Source: Cryobacterium breve (GTDB lineage: Bacteria; Actinomycetota; Actinomycetes; Actinomycetales; Microbacteriaceae). Taken from it: DNA of 64,000 bases. The stretch covers positions 1,984,001 to 2,048,000 of the forward strand of contig NZ_CP075584.1 in NCBI RefSeq assembly GCF_027594785.1. The letters run 5' to 3'. Both the position numbers and the translations under genes were made by a program. Positions 46,118-55,002 of the stretch are shown one piece after another. The notes under the pieces are model-generated. The model was given only the letters and a program-made list of their open reading frames with translations. It was not told the DNA's origin and did no database searches. Position 1 is the first letter of the stretch. Every line of letters starts with the position of its first letter.

Positions 46118-47788
46118 ATGACAGGCTCCGAATGGTGGCGTACCGCCGTTATCTACCAGATCTACCCGCGCTCGTTTGCCGACTCGAACGGCGACGGTAT
46201 GGGCGACCTCGCCGGCATTACCAGCCGGCTTCCCGCCCTGCAGGATCTCGGCATCGACGCCATCTGGCTCTCACCGTTCTATACGTCGCCCCAGCGTGAC
46301 GCCGGGTACGACGTCGCCGACTATTGCAACGTCGATCCGCTCTTCGGCACCCTCGACGATTTCGCCACCCTGCAGGCCACGGCGCACGACCTCGGCATCC
46401 GGGTCATCGTCGACATCGTGCCCAACCACTCGTCCAGTGACCACCCCTGGTTCCAGGCCGCCCTCGCGGCCGGCCCCGGCAGCGAGGAGCGCGGGCACTA
46501 TATCTTCCGCGACGGCAAGGGCGTCAACGGCCAGCTGCCGCCGAACAACTGGGAATCCGTCTTCGGCGGTCTCGCATGGACCCGCGTCATGGAGGCCGAC
46601 GGCACTCCGGGCCAGTGGTACCTGCACCTCTTCGACTCGAGCCAGCCGGACCTCGACTGGCAGAACCCCTGGGTCCGCGCACAGTTCCGCGACGTGCTGC
46701 GCTTCTGGCTCGACCGCGGCGCTGACGGCTTCCGGGTCGACGTCGCACACGGCATGATCAAGGCCGCAGGCCTTCCCGACTACACCCCGCCCGCCGATGG
46801 CGGAAGCATGGGCGGGCGGGCAACCGCCCTCGAGCCCGGCGTCGTCGCAGAACCGGCCGCGACCGCGCCGTACTGGGCGCAGCCCGGAGTACACGAGATC
46901 TACCGCGACTGGCGGCTCGTGCTCGACGAGTACCCCGGCGACCGGATCCTGGCCGCAGAGGCCTGGGTCGACCCGCTCAGCCACGTCGCCGAGTGGGTGC
47001 GCCCCGACGAGATGCACCAGGCCTTCAACTTCGCCTACCTCGAGACTCTCTGGGGCGGCCCCGGCCTCCGGCGCGTCATCGACGACTCCCTCGCCGCCTT
47101 CAGCGCGGTCGGGGCACCGAGCACCTGGGTGCTCTCCAACCACGATGTCGTCCGGCACGCCTCACGCCTCGCGCTCACGGGCGACAACCTGCAGGGCCAC
47201 GGCATCGGCCCGAAGACGGTCGGCCTTCCCGATACCGTCGTCGGCCTGCGCCGCGCGCGGGCGGCATCCGCTCTCATGCTCGCCCTGCCCGGTTCGAGCT
47301 ACCTGTACCAGGGTGAGGAACTCGGCCTGCCGGAGGTCGTCGACCTGCCTGACGCCTCACGCGAGGACCCGACCTGGTTCCGCACCAACGGCGAGCGCTA
47401 CGGCCGGGACGGATGCCGCGTGCCGCTGCCCTGGGTCGCCTCGGCCCCGTCCTACGGTTTCGGCCCGACCGCGGCCAGCTGGCTTCCGCAGCCGGCCATC
47501 TGGGGCGAACTCGCCCGTGACGTACAGGAAGGCGTGCCGACGTCGACCCTCGAGCTCTACAAGCTCGCCCTCCGGCTCCGGCGGGAGCACGACCTGGGAC
47601 TCGGCTCCGTGTCCTGGCTCAACGGGCTCGGCGATGCGGTCGTCGCGTTCACGAACGGCAGCGTGACCGTTGTCGCGAACACGGGGGCGGCATCCGTCAC
47701 CCTCCCCGTCGGCGAGGTACTGCTCACGAGCGAACCGCTCACCGGGCGAACCCTGCCCGGCGACACCACCGCCTGGCTGCGCGCCTAG
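46118..47788 (+). CDS. GH13 alpha-glucosidase (oligo-1,6-glucosidase/trehalose-6-phosphate hydrolase-like group)
   Basis: This exo-acting GH13 enzyme has about 556 residues. It starts WWRTAVIYQIYPRSFADSNG then DGMGDLAGI, typical of alpha-glucosidases, with AGYDVADYCNVDPLFGTLDD, VIVDIVPNHSSSDHPWFQAA, ADGFRVDVAHGM (Asp nucleophile), AEAWVDPLSH (Glu) and VLSNHDVVRHASRL (Asp). It would release glucose from maltodextrins in the cytoplasm. The ATG at 46118 is preferred to the TTG two codons earlier. It is divergent from malE under two LacI operators. Confidence 0.92.
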   Translation: MTGSEWWRTAVIYQIYPRSFADSNGDGMGDLAGITSRLPALQDLGIDAIWLSPFYTSPQRDAGYDVADYCNVDPLFGTLDDFATLQATAHDLGIRVIVDIVPNHSSSDHPWFQAALAAGPGSEERGHYIFRDGKGVNGQLPPNNWESVFGGLAWTRVMEADGTPGQWYLHLFDSSQPDLDWQNPWVRAQFRDVLRFWLDRGADGFRVDVAHGMIKAAGLPDYTPPADGGSMGGRATALEPGVVAEPAATAPYWAQPGVHEIYRDWRLVLDEYPGDRILAAEAWVDPLSHVAEWVRPDEMHQAFNFAYLETLWGGPGLRRVIDDSLAAFSAVGAPSTWVLSNHDVVRHASRLALTGDNLQGHGIGPKTVGLPDTVVGLRRARAASALMLALPGSSYLYQGEELGLPEVVDLPDASREDPTWFRTNGERYGRDGCRVPLPWVASAPSYGFGPTAASWLPQPAIWGELARDVQEGVPTSTLELYKLALRLRREHDLGLGSVSWLNGLGDAVVAFTNGSVTVVANTGAASVTLPVGEVLLTSEPLTGRTLPGDTTAWLRA

Positions 47789-47850
47789 CTCCCGCCCTCA
47801 CCTGCACCTGCACCTGACGGTGCGCGCGCCTGGGCGGATGCCCGAGCTCA

Positions 47851-47917
47851 CGAAATGCAGGATCAGACCGCCACTGAGGCTCCCCCAGCCTCAACCTGCG
47901 CCTGGTCCTGCATTTCG
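47851..47917. repeat. nested inverted repeat between alpha-glucosidase and RelA-domain genes
   Basis: The outer arms CGAAATGCAGGA (47851-47862) and TCCTGCATTTCG (47906-47917) are exact complements. The inner arms TGAGGCT (47875-47881) and AGCCTCA (47887-47893) form a second stem with a CCCCC loop. The outer arms read alike on both strands, as in a small palindromic element or transposon-like repeat, or a bidirectional terminator without T-run. The rest of the 250-bp gap (47789-48038) shows no gene. Confidence 0.75.
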
Positions 47918-48038
47918 CGTTGGCGCCGGCCGGCGTCGGTCATCGGGAGCCCCCAGCGTCATCCCAGCCGACCCGCAGCCCCGAAGTGGGAGGATTGAGG
48001 GAGCGGCGCAGATTCGGCGCCCGCAGAAGGAGCACACC

Positions 48039-48960
48039 GTGACCGCCCCACAGACCGACAGCGTCGCCGGCACCCAGCAGAGCACGGATACCGACCTGGT
48101 CCAGCAGGAGAGCACCGATACCGACCTCGTCGTCGTCGAGCCCGGTTCAGGGAACCGAGGCGAGGCCCGCACCGGTGCCCACGACGCGACACTGACCGAA
48201 CTCCAGGCCGAGAGCGACGCCGAAAAGGCGCGCCACCACGAGATCAAGACCGAGCTCACGCGCTTCATGATGTCCTACAAGTTCGCGACCGACGAGATGA
48301 TGACGAAGATCAACATCCTCAAGGAAGAGTTCGCGTCGATCCACGACTACAGCCCGATCGAGCACGTCAGGCTCCCGGATCAAGTCGCCGGAGGGGATCC
48401 TCAACAAGGCCCTGCGCAAGGGCTGCCCGCTCGACCTCGAGGACATCCGCCGGCAGATCCAGGACATTGCGGGTATCCGGGTCACCTGCAGCTTCATCTC
48501 GGACACCTACCGGGTGCTCGACATGCTCACGAGCCAGGAGGACGTCACCGTCCTCGAGGTCAAGGACTACGTGACCACCCCGAAGTCGAACGGCTACAAG
48601 AGCCTGCACCTGATCGTCGCGATCCCGGTGTTCATGTCCGACCGGGTCGAGCCGGTCACCGTCGAGATCCAGATCCGCACCGTGGCGATGGACTTCTGGG
48701 CGAGCCTCGAGCACAAGATCTTCTACAAGTACCGTGGGGTCGTTCCGGCGAACCTCGTCGCCGAGCTCAAAGAGGCGGCGGATGTCGCCAATCGGCTGGA
48801 CATCCAGATGGAGCGCCTGCACAATCAGGTCGTCGCTCTCGAACCCGCCGTACGGACAGGGGACGACCTGCTGAGCATCGCGGGGCTGACCCCGTTCGCC
48901 TTGCCGACGAGCCTGCTCGAGGCCATCGATCGCGGCCGGACGAGCGACGTCACCGACTAG
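48039..48960 (+). CDS. RelA/SpoT-domain GTP pyrophosphokinase, small alarmone synthetase type (frameshift near 48372)
   Basis: The enzyme would make (p)ppGpp from ATP and GTP. An Asp/Thr-rich N-terminal tail of about 65 residues precedes the synthetase domain: KFATDEMMTKINILKEEFAS, HVRSRIKSPEGILNKALRKG (substrate-binding RIKSP), DIRRQIQDIAGIRVTCSFIS, VTTPKSNGYKSLHLIVAIPV and VEIQIRTVAMDFWASLEHK. No HD hydrolase domain is present, so this is a stand-alone small alarmone synthetase of the YjbM/RelQ type. The frame breaks near 48372, where one extra base interrupts RSRIKSP. The GTG start at 48039 follows AGAAGGAG. The final codons are duplicated after the stop (see repeat). Confidence 0.87.
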
Positions 48961-49019
48961 CGACGAGCGACGTCACCGACTAGCGACCAGCGACCAGCGA
49001 CCAGCGACCAGCGACCAGC
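48939..49019. repeat. duplicated gene end plus GACCAGC heptamer array
   Basis: The last 23 bases of the RelA-domain gene, stop codon included (48939-48961), are repeated exactly at 48962-48984. They are followed by five perfect GACCAGC units (48985-49019). The array ends at the stop of the convergent M23 gene. It looks like slippage and may shift the point where the two convergent transcripts meet. Confidence 0.85.
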
Positions 49020-49020
49020 G

Positions 49021-50298
49021 CTAGTTGGTGTTGGCGCGGAGCCAGACGAGCGGGTCGACGTGGACGCCGTCCTTGCCGCCGAGGCGGATCTCGAAGTGCA
49101 GGTGCGGGCCGGTGGACATTCCGGTGTTGCCGACCTTGCCGATGACCTGGCCGACCTTGACGACGTCGCCGGTCTTGAAGAGCATCGAGCCGTGGATCAT
49201 GTGCGCGTAGACACTCGAGACGACTTTGCCGTCGATGACGTGGTCGATGATCATGTGCACGCCGAGGCTGCCTTCGCCGTCTTCGGTGAAGCTCACGACG
49301 CCGTCGGCAATGGACTGGATCGGGGCGCCGATGCCGGGGTTGAAGTCCTGACCCTGGTGGTCCGCGGAACAGCCGGCACAGTTGCGATAGCCGAACCGGT
49401 CACCGATGTGCACGCCGACCGCGAAGGGCCACTGGATCGTGCCGTTCGGGTTGTTGGTGAAGGTCGCTTCCATGCGGATGCCGCTCGCAGCGGCGACCTC
49501 GGCGATCGACTTCGATTCGAAACCATCACGCGTGACGGAAATCGTGTCTGTGCCGCCGTCCATGCTGAGCGTCTGCGCCGGTTCGACCGGCGAGGTCTGC
49601 GTGGAGAGCCGGGCTGCGGCCTGCACGTCGGCCGAGGAGAGCAGGGCTTCTGCGGGAAGCGAGGTGGACACGGCCATCAGGGCGACGAAGGCCATGGCGA
49701 CGACGGTGAATCCGGTCGTGGCCAGGCGGCGCAGCTTCGGGGCCGGCCGCTGGGACGACGCCGGGGCGGCGGGGCGGTGGGTCGGCTGCTTCATCGTGCC
49801 GCTGCGGAGGGCGCGTGACGCGGTCCGCGACGGGCGAACGGGCTGGCCGGCGTCGTCGAGGGCCCGGATCGCCCGGGCGGCACGAGCGGAGCCGTGGGAA
49901 CCGGCCTTCGCGGCGCGAGCGTGGGACCTGGTCGGCTGCGGGAGCGAGGTCGCCGCCGCGGCATCCGTCTGGAGCTGGTCGAGGTCGGTCACGGGTGCGT
50001 CTGCGGCGGCGGGGGCCGCGATCAGGCGATCGGAATCGTTGACCGTCACGGTGGCGAGTACGGGTTCGGCGAGTTCATCGGCGAGAACCTGCACGGCGTC
50101 GGTGTTGAGTGCGACCGGTCGGGCGGCGCTCGGCACGGCGGAATCGGCGGGTGCGTCGGCTGCTGCTGCGCGGTGCGCTGCGGCCAGGGGTGCCGCGGCG
50201 AGGCGTTCCTGCTCGCGCAGTTCCCGGCGGGTCAGGGCGGCCGGATGTACGGGCACAGCAGTGCGGGCGGGCTGGACCAGAGCTGAAGAATCGCTCAC
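49021..50298 (-). CDS. M23-family (LytM-like) peptidase, membrane-anchored
   Basis: This is a cell-wall peptidase-like protein. A long Ala-rich cytoplasmic N-terminus with ALTRRELREQERLAA, then a membrane segment TTGFTVVAMAFVALMAVSTS near residue 210, precede the M23 domain: NCAGCSADHQGQDFNPGIGA (metal His and Asp), SVYAHMIHGSMLFKTGDVVK (His), VGNTGMSTGPHLHFEIRLG (HxH). It would cleave peptidoglycan cross-links or, if inactive, act as an amidase activator; the metal residues appear complete. The frame is open up to 50439. I favour the GTG at 50298 because the upstream part has promoter-like character, but this is uncertain. It is convergent with the RelA-domain gene. Confidence 0.85.
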   Translation of the reverse strand: MSDSSALVQPARTAVPVHPAALTRRELREQERLAAAPLAAAHRAAAADAPADSAVPSAARPVALNTDAVQVLADELAEPVLATVTVNDSDRLIAAPAAADAPVTDLDQLQTDAAAATSLPQPTRSHARAAKAGSHGSARAARAIRALDDAGQPVRPSRTASRALRSGTMKQPTHRPAAPASSQRPAPKLRRLATTGFTVVAMAFVALMAVSTSLPAEALLSSADVQAAARLSTQTSPVEPAQTLSMDGGTDTISVTRDGFESKSIAEVAAASGIRMEATFTNNPNGTIQWPFAVGVHIGDRFGYRNCAGCSADHQGQDFNPGIGAPIQSIADGVVSFTEDGEGSLGVHMIIDHVIDGKVVSSVYAHMIHGSMLFKTGDVVKVGQVIGKVGNTGMSTGPHLHFEIRLGGKDGVHVDPLVWLRANTN

Positions 50299-50491
50299 TA
50301 CCGGGCTTTCGGAGTCACTCGCGGCACGCGCAGAATCGCGCGATGTGGAGGAGTGAGAAGACAAAGTCGGGTGGATTCTTTCGGCGCGGCGGACAGTGGC
50401 GAGCGTGGTCGTCTTGGCCAGGCCAAAGTAACGAATCACTACAGGCTAGCTCGCGAGGCTCGAATATTCCATTCCTTTGCACGTAATGACA

Positions 50492-50510
50492 CCCCAATGC
50501 GGGGTTTTTT
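50492..50510 (+). terminator. plus-strand hairpin with T-run upstream of the M23 gene
   Basis: CCCC, a 5-base loop AATGC, GGGG and six T look like a short intrinsic terminator on the plus strand. No plus-strand gene ends nearby, so it might stop an antisense transcript over the M23 gene or be fortuitous. It lies in a gap of about 290 bp (50299-50589) with no gene. Confidence 0.35.
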
Positions 50511-50589
50511 GCCGTCAGTCCTGGGGGCACGGTTAGGACCCGATTTCCGCTGTCACCCCGGAATCGCAGGGCACTCGGCGGCGGCGGCG

Positions 50590-51420
50590 CTACCGTTCCT
50601 GAGAACTCATAAATTGAGTGAAGAGCGGGGCCAGGATCGGCTCGAAATCGGCGTACAGGTCGGGCGCCCCGGCGATCAGGAGGTCGATTCCCTCGCGCTC
50701 CTCACCGAAGGCTCCGACCCGTGCGCCGGCCTCGCGGGCGACGAGCGCGCCCGCGGCCTGGTCCCACGGGTTGAGCCCGCGCTCGTAATAGAGGTCGAGG
50801 CGACCGGCGGCGACAGAACAGAGATCGAGCGCGGCCGAACCGATCCGGCGGATGTCCCGAACCCGGTCGATCAGGCCGTGCACGACGTTCGCCTGCCGCA
50901 GCCGCATGGCCGCGCGGTAGGAGAAGCCGGTTCCAACCAGCGCGAGGTTGAGCGGAACGCCCGTCGGCACCTGGAGCCTGCTGCCATTGAGGTGGGACCC
51001 GCCGCCGACGGAGGCGGTGAAGAGTTCGCCGAGCGCCGGGTTGAAGACGGCGCCGGCCAGGGTTGTCCAGGTCGCCGGGTCGTCGCCCTCGACGACGGCG
51101 ATACTGACGCCCCATGCGGGAATGCCGTAGAGGAAGTTGACGGTGCCGTCGATCGGGTCGACGACCCAGGTCAGGCCGGAGGTGCCGGGGGTCGCCGCGG
51201 ACTCCTCGCCGAAGAAGCCGTCATTCGGCCGAGCCTCGGCGAGCAGCGCCCGGATCAGGTTTTCGGTCTCCCGGTCGGCGAAGGTGACGATGTCCTCCGG
51301 CGAGGACTTGGACGCGGCGACCTCCACACCCTCCGCGCGTCGCCTGGCGGCCAGCTCTCCCGCGACGAGCGCGGTGTCCTGGGCGAGGCGGAGCAGTTCG
51401 GTCGGGGCGGGAATCGTCAT
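50590..51420 (-). CDS. inositol monophosphatase-family phosphatase
   Basis: This 276-residue Mg-dependent sugar phosphatase of the IMPase family has DIVTFADRETENLIRALLAE, GFFGEESAATPG (Glu-Glu metal ligands), LTWVVDPIDGTVNFLYGIPA (the DPxDGT core) and LNPWDQAAGALVAREAG (the second signature WDxAAG). Candidates for the true substrate are inositol-1-phosphate, histidinol-phosphate or 3'-phosphoadenosine 5'-phosphate; actinobacterial HisN is in this family and the context does not decide. It stands alone, downstream of tRNA-Tyr on the same strand. Confidence 0.9.
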   Translation of the reverse strand: MTIPAPTELLRLAQDTALVAGELAARRRAEGVEVAASKSSPEDIVTFADRETENLIRALLAEARPNDGFFGEESAATPGTSGLTWVVDPIDGTVNFLYGIPAWGVSIAVVEGDDPATWTTLAGAVFNPALGELFTASVGGGSHLNGSRLQVPTGVPLNLALVGTGFSYRAAMRLRQANVVHGLIDRVRDIRRIGSAALDLCSVAAGRLDLYYERGLNPWDQAAGALVAREAGARVGAFGEEREGIDLLIAGAPDLYADFEPILAPLFTQFMSSQER

Positions 51421-51463
51421 GCTTCCACGCTAGACGACGCAGGGGAAGGCAGGACGGGAGACG

Positions 51464-51500
51464 CAAAAACCCCCGGAAACCAGGGCTTCCGGGGGTATTG
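51464..51500 (-). terminator. Rho-independent terminator of tRNA-Tyr
   Basis: On the minus strand CCCCCGGAAG and TTTCCGGGGG pair around a short loop and are followed by a run of five T. It begins 5 bp after the tRNA 3' end. Confidence 0.85.
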
Positions 51501-51504
51501 GTTG

Positions 51505-51586
51505 TGGCAAGTGAGGGATTCGAACCCCCGAAGTCTACGACGGCTGATTTACAGTCAGATCCCTTTGGCCACTTGGGTAACTTGCC
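51505..51586 (-). tRNA. tRNA-Tyr (anticodon GTA)
   Basis: This is an 82-nt class II tRNA with a long variable arm, reading from 51586: acceptor GGCAAGT/ACTTGCC, anticodon loop CTGTAAA, T stem GGGGG/CCCTC-type with TTCGAAT loop. Discriminator A and no encoded CCA. Confidence 0.9.
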
Positions 51587-51754
51587 ATTGCGCACCCGAC
51601 CATGTGAAACCACCTGACCGGAGACGCTCAGACAGAATACAAGGGAATTGCCCCCGTGCGAAATTGCGTCCGGAACCATTGGTGTCGGCTGGCGGATGCG
51701 CCCGCTCGATATGATCGCTGAAGGGCCATTTCCCCCTGACTTGTGAGGAGCCGC

Positions 51755-52774
51755 ATGGTCGGCATCGACGACGTCGCCCGCCAGGCGGGCGTGTCCACAG
51801 CGACGGTGTCCCGCGCCCTGAGCGGCAATGGCCACGTCTCCCCGGCCACCCGGCTCCGGGTCGAGACCGTTGCGGGGGAACTCGGCTATGTCGTGTCCTC
51901 GAACGCCTCGAGCCTCGCATCCGGTCGGATGAAGAACATCGGCGTCGTCGTGCCGTTCCTCGACCGCTGGTTCTTCTCCAACGTCGTCGAGGGTGCCCAG
52001 AAGGCCCTGCTCCGCGGCGGTTTCGACCTCACCCTCTACAGCCTCGCCGGGGACTACGACGAACGCCGCAGCGTGTTCGAGCACTTCCTGCTGCGCCAGA
52101 GAGTGGATGCCGTCATCGCGGTCTCCCTCGAACTGAACCCGGACGAGGTGGCCCGGTTGCACGCGCTCGAGAAGCCGCTCGTCGGCATCGGCGGCCCGAT
52201 CGCGGGCGTGCGAACCCTCACGATCGACGATGTCGCCGTCGCCCGGCTCGCGACGGAGCACCTGCTCGCGCTCGGGCACACCCGGATCGCGCACATCGGC
52301 GGCAACCTCGAACTCGACCTCGACTTCCACCTGCCGACGAACCGGCGCCTCGGCTACGAGCTCGCCCTGACCGGAGCGGGGATCACGCCCCCCCCCGCCC
52401 TGTTCCAGGCCGCGGACTTCACGGTCCGCGGCGGGTACCAGGCCGCCAAGCAGTTGCTCGGCAACCCGCACGAGCGCCCGAGTGCGATCTTCGCCGCATC
52501 GGACGAGATGGCGATCGGCAGCATTCTCGCCGCGCGCGACCTCGGGCTGGTCGTGCCGCGGGACGTGTCCGTCGTCGGCACGGACGACCACGAGCTCGCC
52601 GACTTCTTCGGGCTCACCACGATCGCCCAGTTCCCGCAGTGGCAGGGCGAAAAGGCCGTCGAGATCCTGCTCGACGAGCTGCAGCCGGGAAAGCACGATC
52701 CCGTGGAACTCGACACCGCCATCCCGTTCGACCTGATCGTGCGGTCGAGCACCGCCCGCCCGCCCCAGGGCTGA
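51755..52774 (+). CDS. LacI-family transcriptional repressor, probable maltose regulator
   Basis: This regulator of about 339 residues has an N-terminal LacI helix-turn-helix GIDDVARQAGVSTATVSRAL with hinge TRLRVETVAGELGYVVSSNA, then a periplasmic-binding-like sensor: IGVVVPFLDRWFFSNVVEGA, HTRIAHIGGN, PSAIFAASDEMAIGSILAAR and VSVVGTDDHELADFFGLTTI. The ATG at 51755 follows GAGGAG at good spacing. LacI operators flank the malE/alpha-glucosidase promoter 6 kb away, and no other LacI gene is in the window, so it probably represses that regulon until maltodextrin binds. Confidence 0.88.
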   Translation: MVGIDDVARQAGVSTATVSRALSGNGHVSPATRLRVETVAGELGYVVSSNASSLASGRMKNIGVVVPFLDRWFFSNVVEGAQKALLRGGFDLTLYSLAGDYDERRSVFEHFLLRQRVDAVIAVSLELNPDEVARLHALEKPLVGIGGPIAGVRTLTIDDVAVARLATEHLLALGHTRIAHIGGNLELDLDFHLPTNRRLGYELALTGAGITPPPALFQAADFTVRGGYQAAKQLLGNPHERPSAIFAASDEMAIGSILAARDLGLVVPRDVSVVGTDDHELADFFGLTTIAQFPQWQGEKAVEILLDELQPGKHDPVELDTAIPFDLIVRSSTARPPQG

Positions 52775-52799
52775 GCCGGACGGGCGGCACTCGCGAAGA

Positions 52800-55002
52800 T
52801 CACCCCTGCGGCGGGGTACCGCCACTGAAGCCGCTGAAGTCGCCGGATGGCGGTCCGCCCTGGAAGTCTGCGCTGCTTCCGCCACTCGAACCGCCGAGGT
52901 CGGTCAGGCTCGAGCTCGTGTCGGCGGCGGTACCCGGGATCGCATCGTCCAGGTCAGCGAGGATCACGACGTCACCGGCCGCGAGGCCGGAGTCGATCTC
53001 GGTCAGCTCGGTGCCGACGGCGCCGACCGTGACCGTCGTCGAGGTGGATGCCCCGGCGGCGAGCACGTCGACGGTGTACGCCGACCCGTCGCGATGCACG
53101 GCCGAGGTCGGCACGGTGAGCACGGCATCCGTGCTCTCGATCGCGACCGTGACGTGTGCCGACGCCCCGGTCAGGATCGTCGCGTCCGTCGTGTCGACGG
53201 CGAGGGTGACCGCGTACTTCGGCGTCGACGACGTCGAGACGTTCAGGATGCCGATGGAGCTGACGACCCCGGTCAGTGCCGTTCCCGTCGTCGCGAGTTC
53301 GATCTTCGCGGTCTGGCCGACCGTGAGGCTCGCGATTCTTGAGAGGGACACGGTCGAGTTGACGACGTAGCCGTCGTTGCCGAGGATCGTGATCACGGCG
53401 GTGTTCGAGGCGGCCGAGACCGCGTCACCCGCGACGATCGCGACCGCGGCCACGGTTCCCGCGAACGGGGCCGTGAGGGTGGTGAGGGTGGTCTGCTTCC
53501 GGGCGATGGCGAGCTGCGCCTCGGCCGCGGCGATGTCAGCCCGATCGGCGACGATCGTCTCAGCGGATGCGACCGTGGTCGTCGAGCTCGTGTTCAGGCC
53601 TCCCAAAGAGGTTGCTGTCGCACCGGTGACTGCGGACGTGTTCGCGGCCGTACCGGACGCCGTGACCGCCGTCGTCGAGGCCGTTGGGCCGGCCGTGGTG
53701 TCGGTACCGGTGGTCGTGGTGCCGGTCGTGGCGCCGTTCGTGCTGCCGGTCGTGGCGCCGGCACCGATCGATCCGGTTGCGGCCGTTGCGGCGTTCGCGG
53801 CCGTGAGGCCGCTGACGGCCGTGTTGAGGGCGGTCACGAGGGCCAGGACGTCCTGCTGGGCCGCGTCGACGGTCTTCTGGCCGGCGAGGACCGCGGTGAT
53901 CGCGGTCTGGCATGCGGCGAGGTTGGCCTTCGCTGCGGCGAGTCGTTCGGCGGCCGTCGTCGAGAGGGGTCGCCGTCGGCGCCGGCGTCGCGGTGTCGGT
54001 CGGGGTGGGCGAGGCCGTGTCGGTCGGCGTGGCCGCCGCATCCGTGCTCCCAGTGCCCGTGTCAGTCGAGCTCGTGCCGGCCGCGGTCGTCGCGGCGTCG
54101 TCAAGGGCAGCGTCGATGAACGGCTTACAGGTCTCGTCGGTAGAGGCCATGGTCGCGTCGCTCGCGGCGAGCGCGGTCTGAGCCTCGGTGTATTTCGCGA
54201 GGAGCGCGGCCTGGGCGGCTGTGACCACGGTGACGGCCGCCGTAACGGCCGCATCGGGAACGGTCGAGGTAGAACCGGAGGGCGATCCCGCCGTTCCCGA
54301 ACCTGTGCCCGCGATGCTGCCGGACGTCGTTCCGGACGGCGAACCCGTTGACGCAGACCCGGTCGCAGACGTCGAGGTCGTCGCGGTCGCGGTCTGAGAG
54401 TCAAGATCGTCGGTGAGGGTCTGTTCAGCAGCGGTGACTGTCGCCTCCGCGTTCGTGACCGCTGCGGCCAGATCGGTGGCATCGAGCGTTGCGAGGGTCT
54501 GCCCGGCGGTGACCGTGGCCCCGATGGCGACGTCGACCGTCGCGACGGTTCCGCCGACGGAGAAGGAGGCATCCTTCCGGGTCGTCGGAGCGACGGTGCC
54601 GGTCACGGCGAGCGACTGGCTCACCGTCCCGGTCGCGGCCACAACCGTGCGGAAGTGACCGCTGTCGGTGCGGTTCATGGCGTAGACGACACCGCCGCCC
54701 GAAACGCACAGCACCGCGGTGACCGCGCCGAGGGCGATCAGTCGCCGGCGGCGCTGAGCGACGGCCTTGGCCGACCGGGCCTTCGTGACAGACTTCGCAG
54801 TCGTGGGCGAGGACCCGGCTCCACCCAGCGTCGCCGGAGACGTGGCGGTCGGCTCTGTCGCCTCCTTCCGCGCCTCGAGGTCCTTCCGGGCCTCGAGGGC
54901 GGCGAGCGCCGAAGAGTTCGACAGCGCTGCTGCGGCCTCGGCTGCCGCAGCAGCCTCGGCGCGGGCCGCCCTGCGGGAGGCACCGAAGGGACTCCTACTC
55001 AT
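52800..55002 (-). CDS. HlyD/MacA-like membrane-fusion adaptor with large low-complexity insert (frameshift near 53970)
   Basis: This extracytoplasmic adaptor of an ABC efflux system has a cytoplasmic Ala-rich start, a membrane anchor LIALGAVTAVLCVSGGGVVY, then lipoyl-like FSVGGTVATVDVAIGATVTA. An unusual stretch of about 230 residues rich in Ala, Thr and Ser follows. The partner half is TLTTLTAPFAGTVAAVAIVA, then beta-barrel VNSTVSLSRIASLTVGQTAK and LTVPTSAVHRDGSAYTVDVL. The two parts are in different frames that meet near 53940-53985 in a Pro/Thr-rich region. About 730 residues, much longer than MacA. The Gly-rich tail FSGFSGGTPPQG resembles Gram-positive relatives. It is the last gene of the efflux operon. 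Confidence 0.8.

Noticed and set aside
50299-50589. Possible c-di-AMP (ydaO) riboswitch upstream of the M23 peptidase
   Set aside because: Such riboswitches occur before cell-wall genes in actinobacteria, but I could not match the conserved motifs in this leader.
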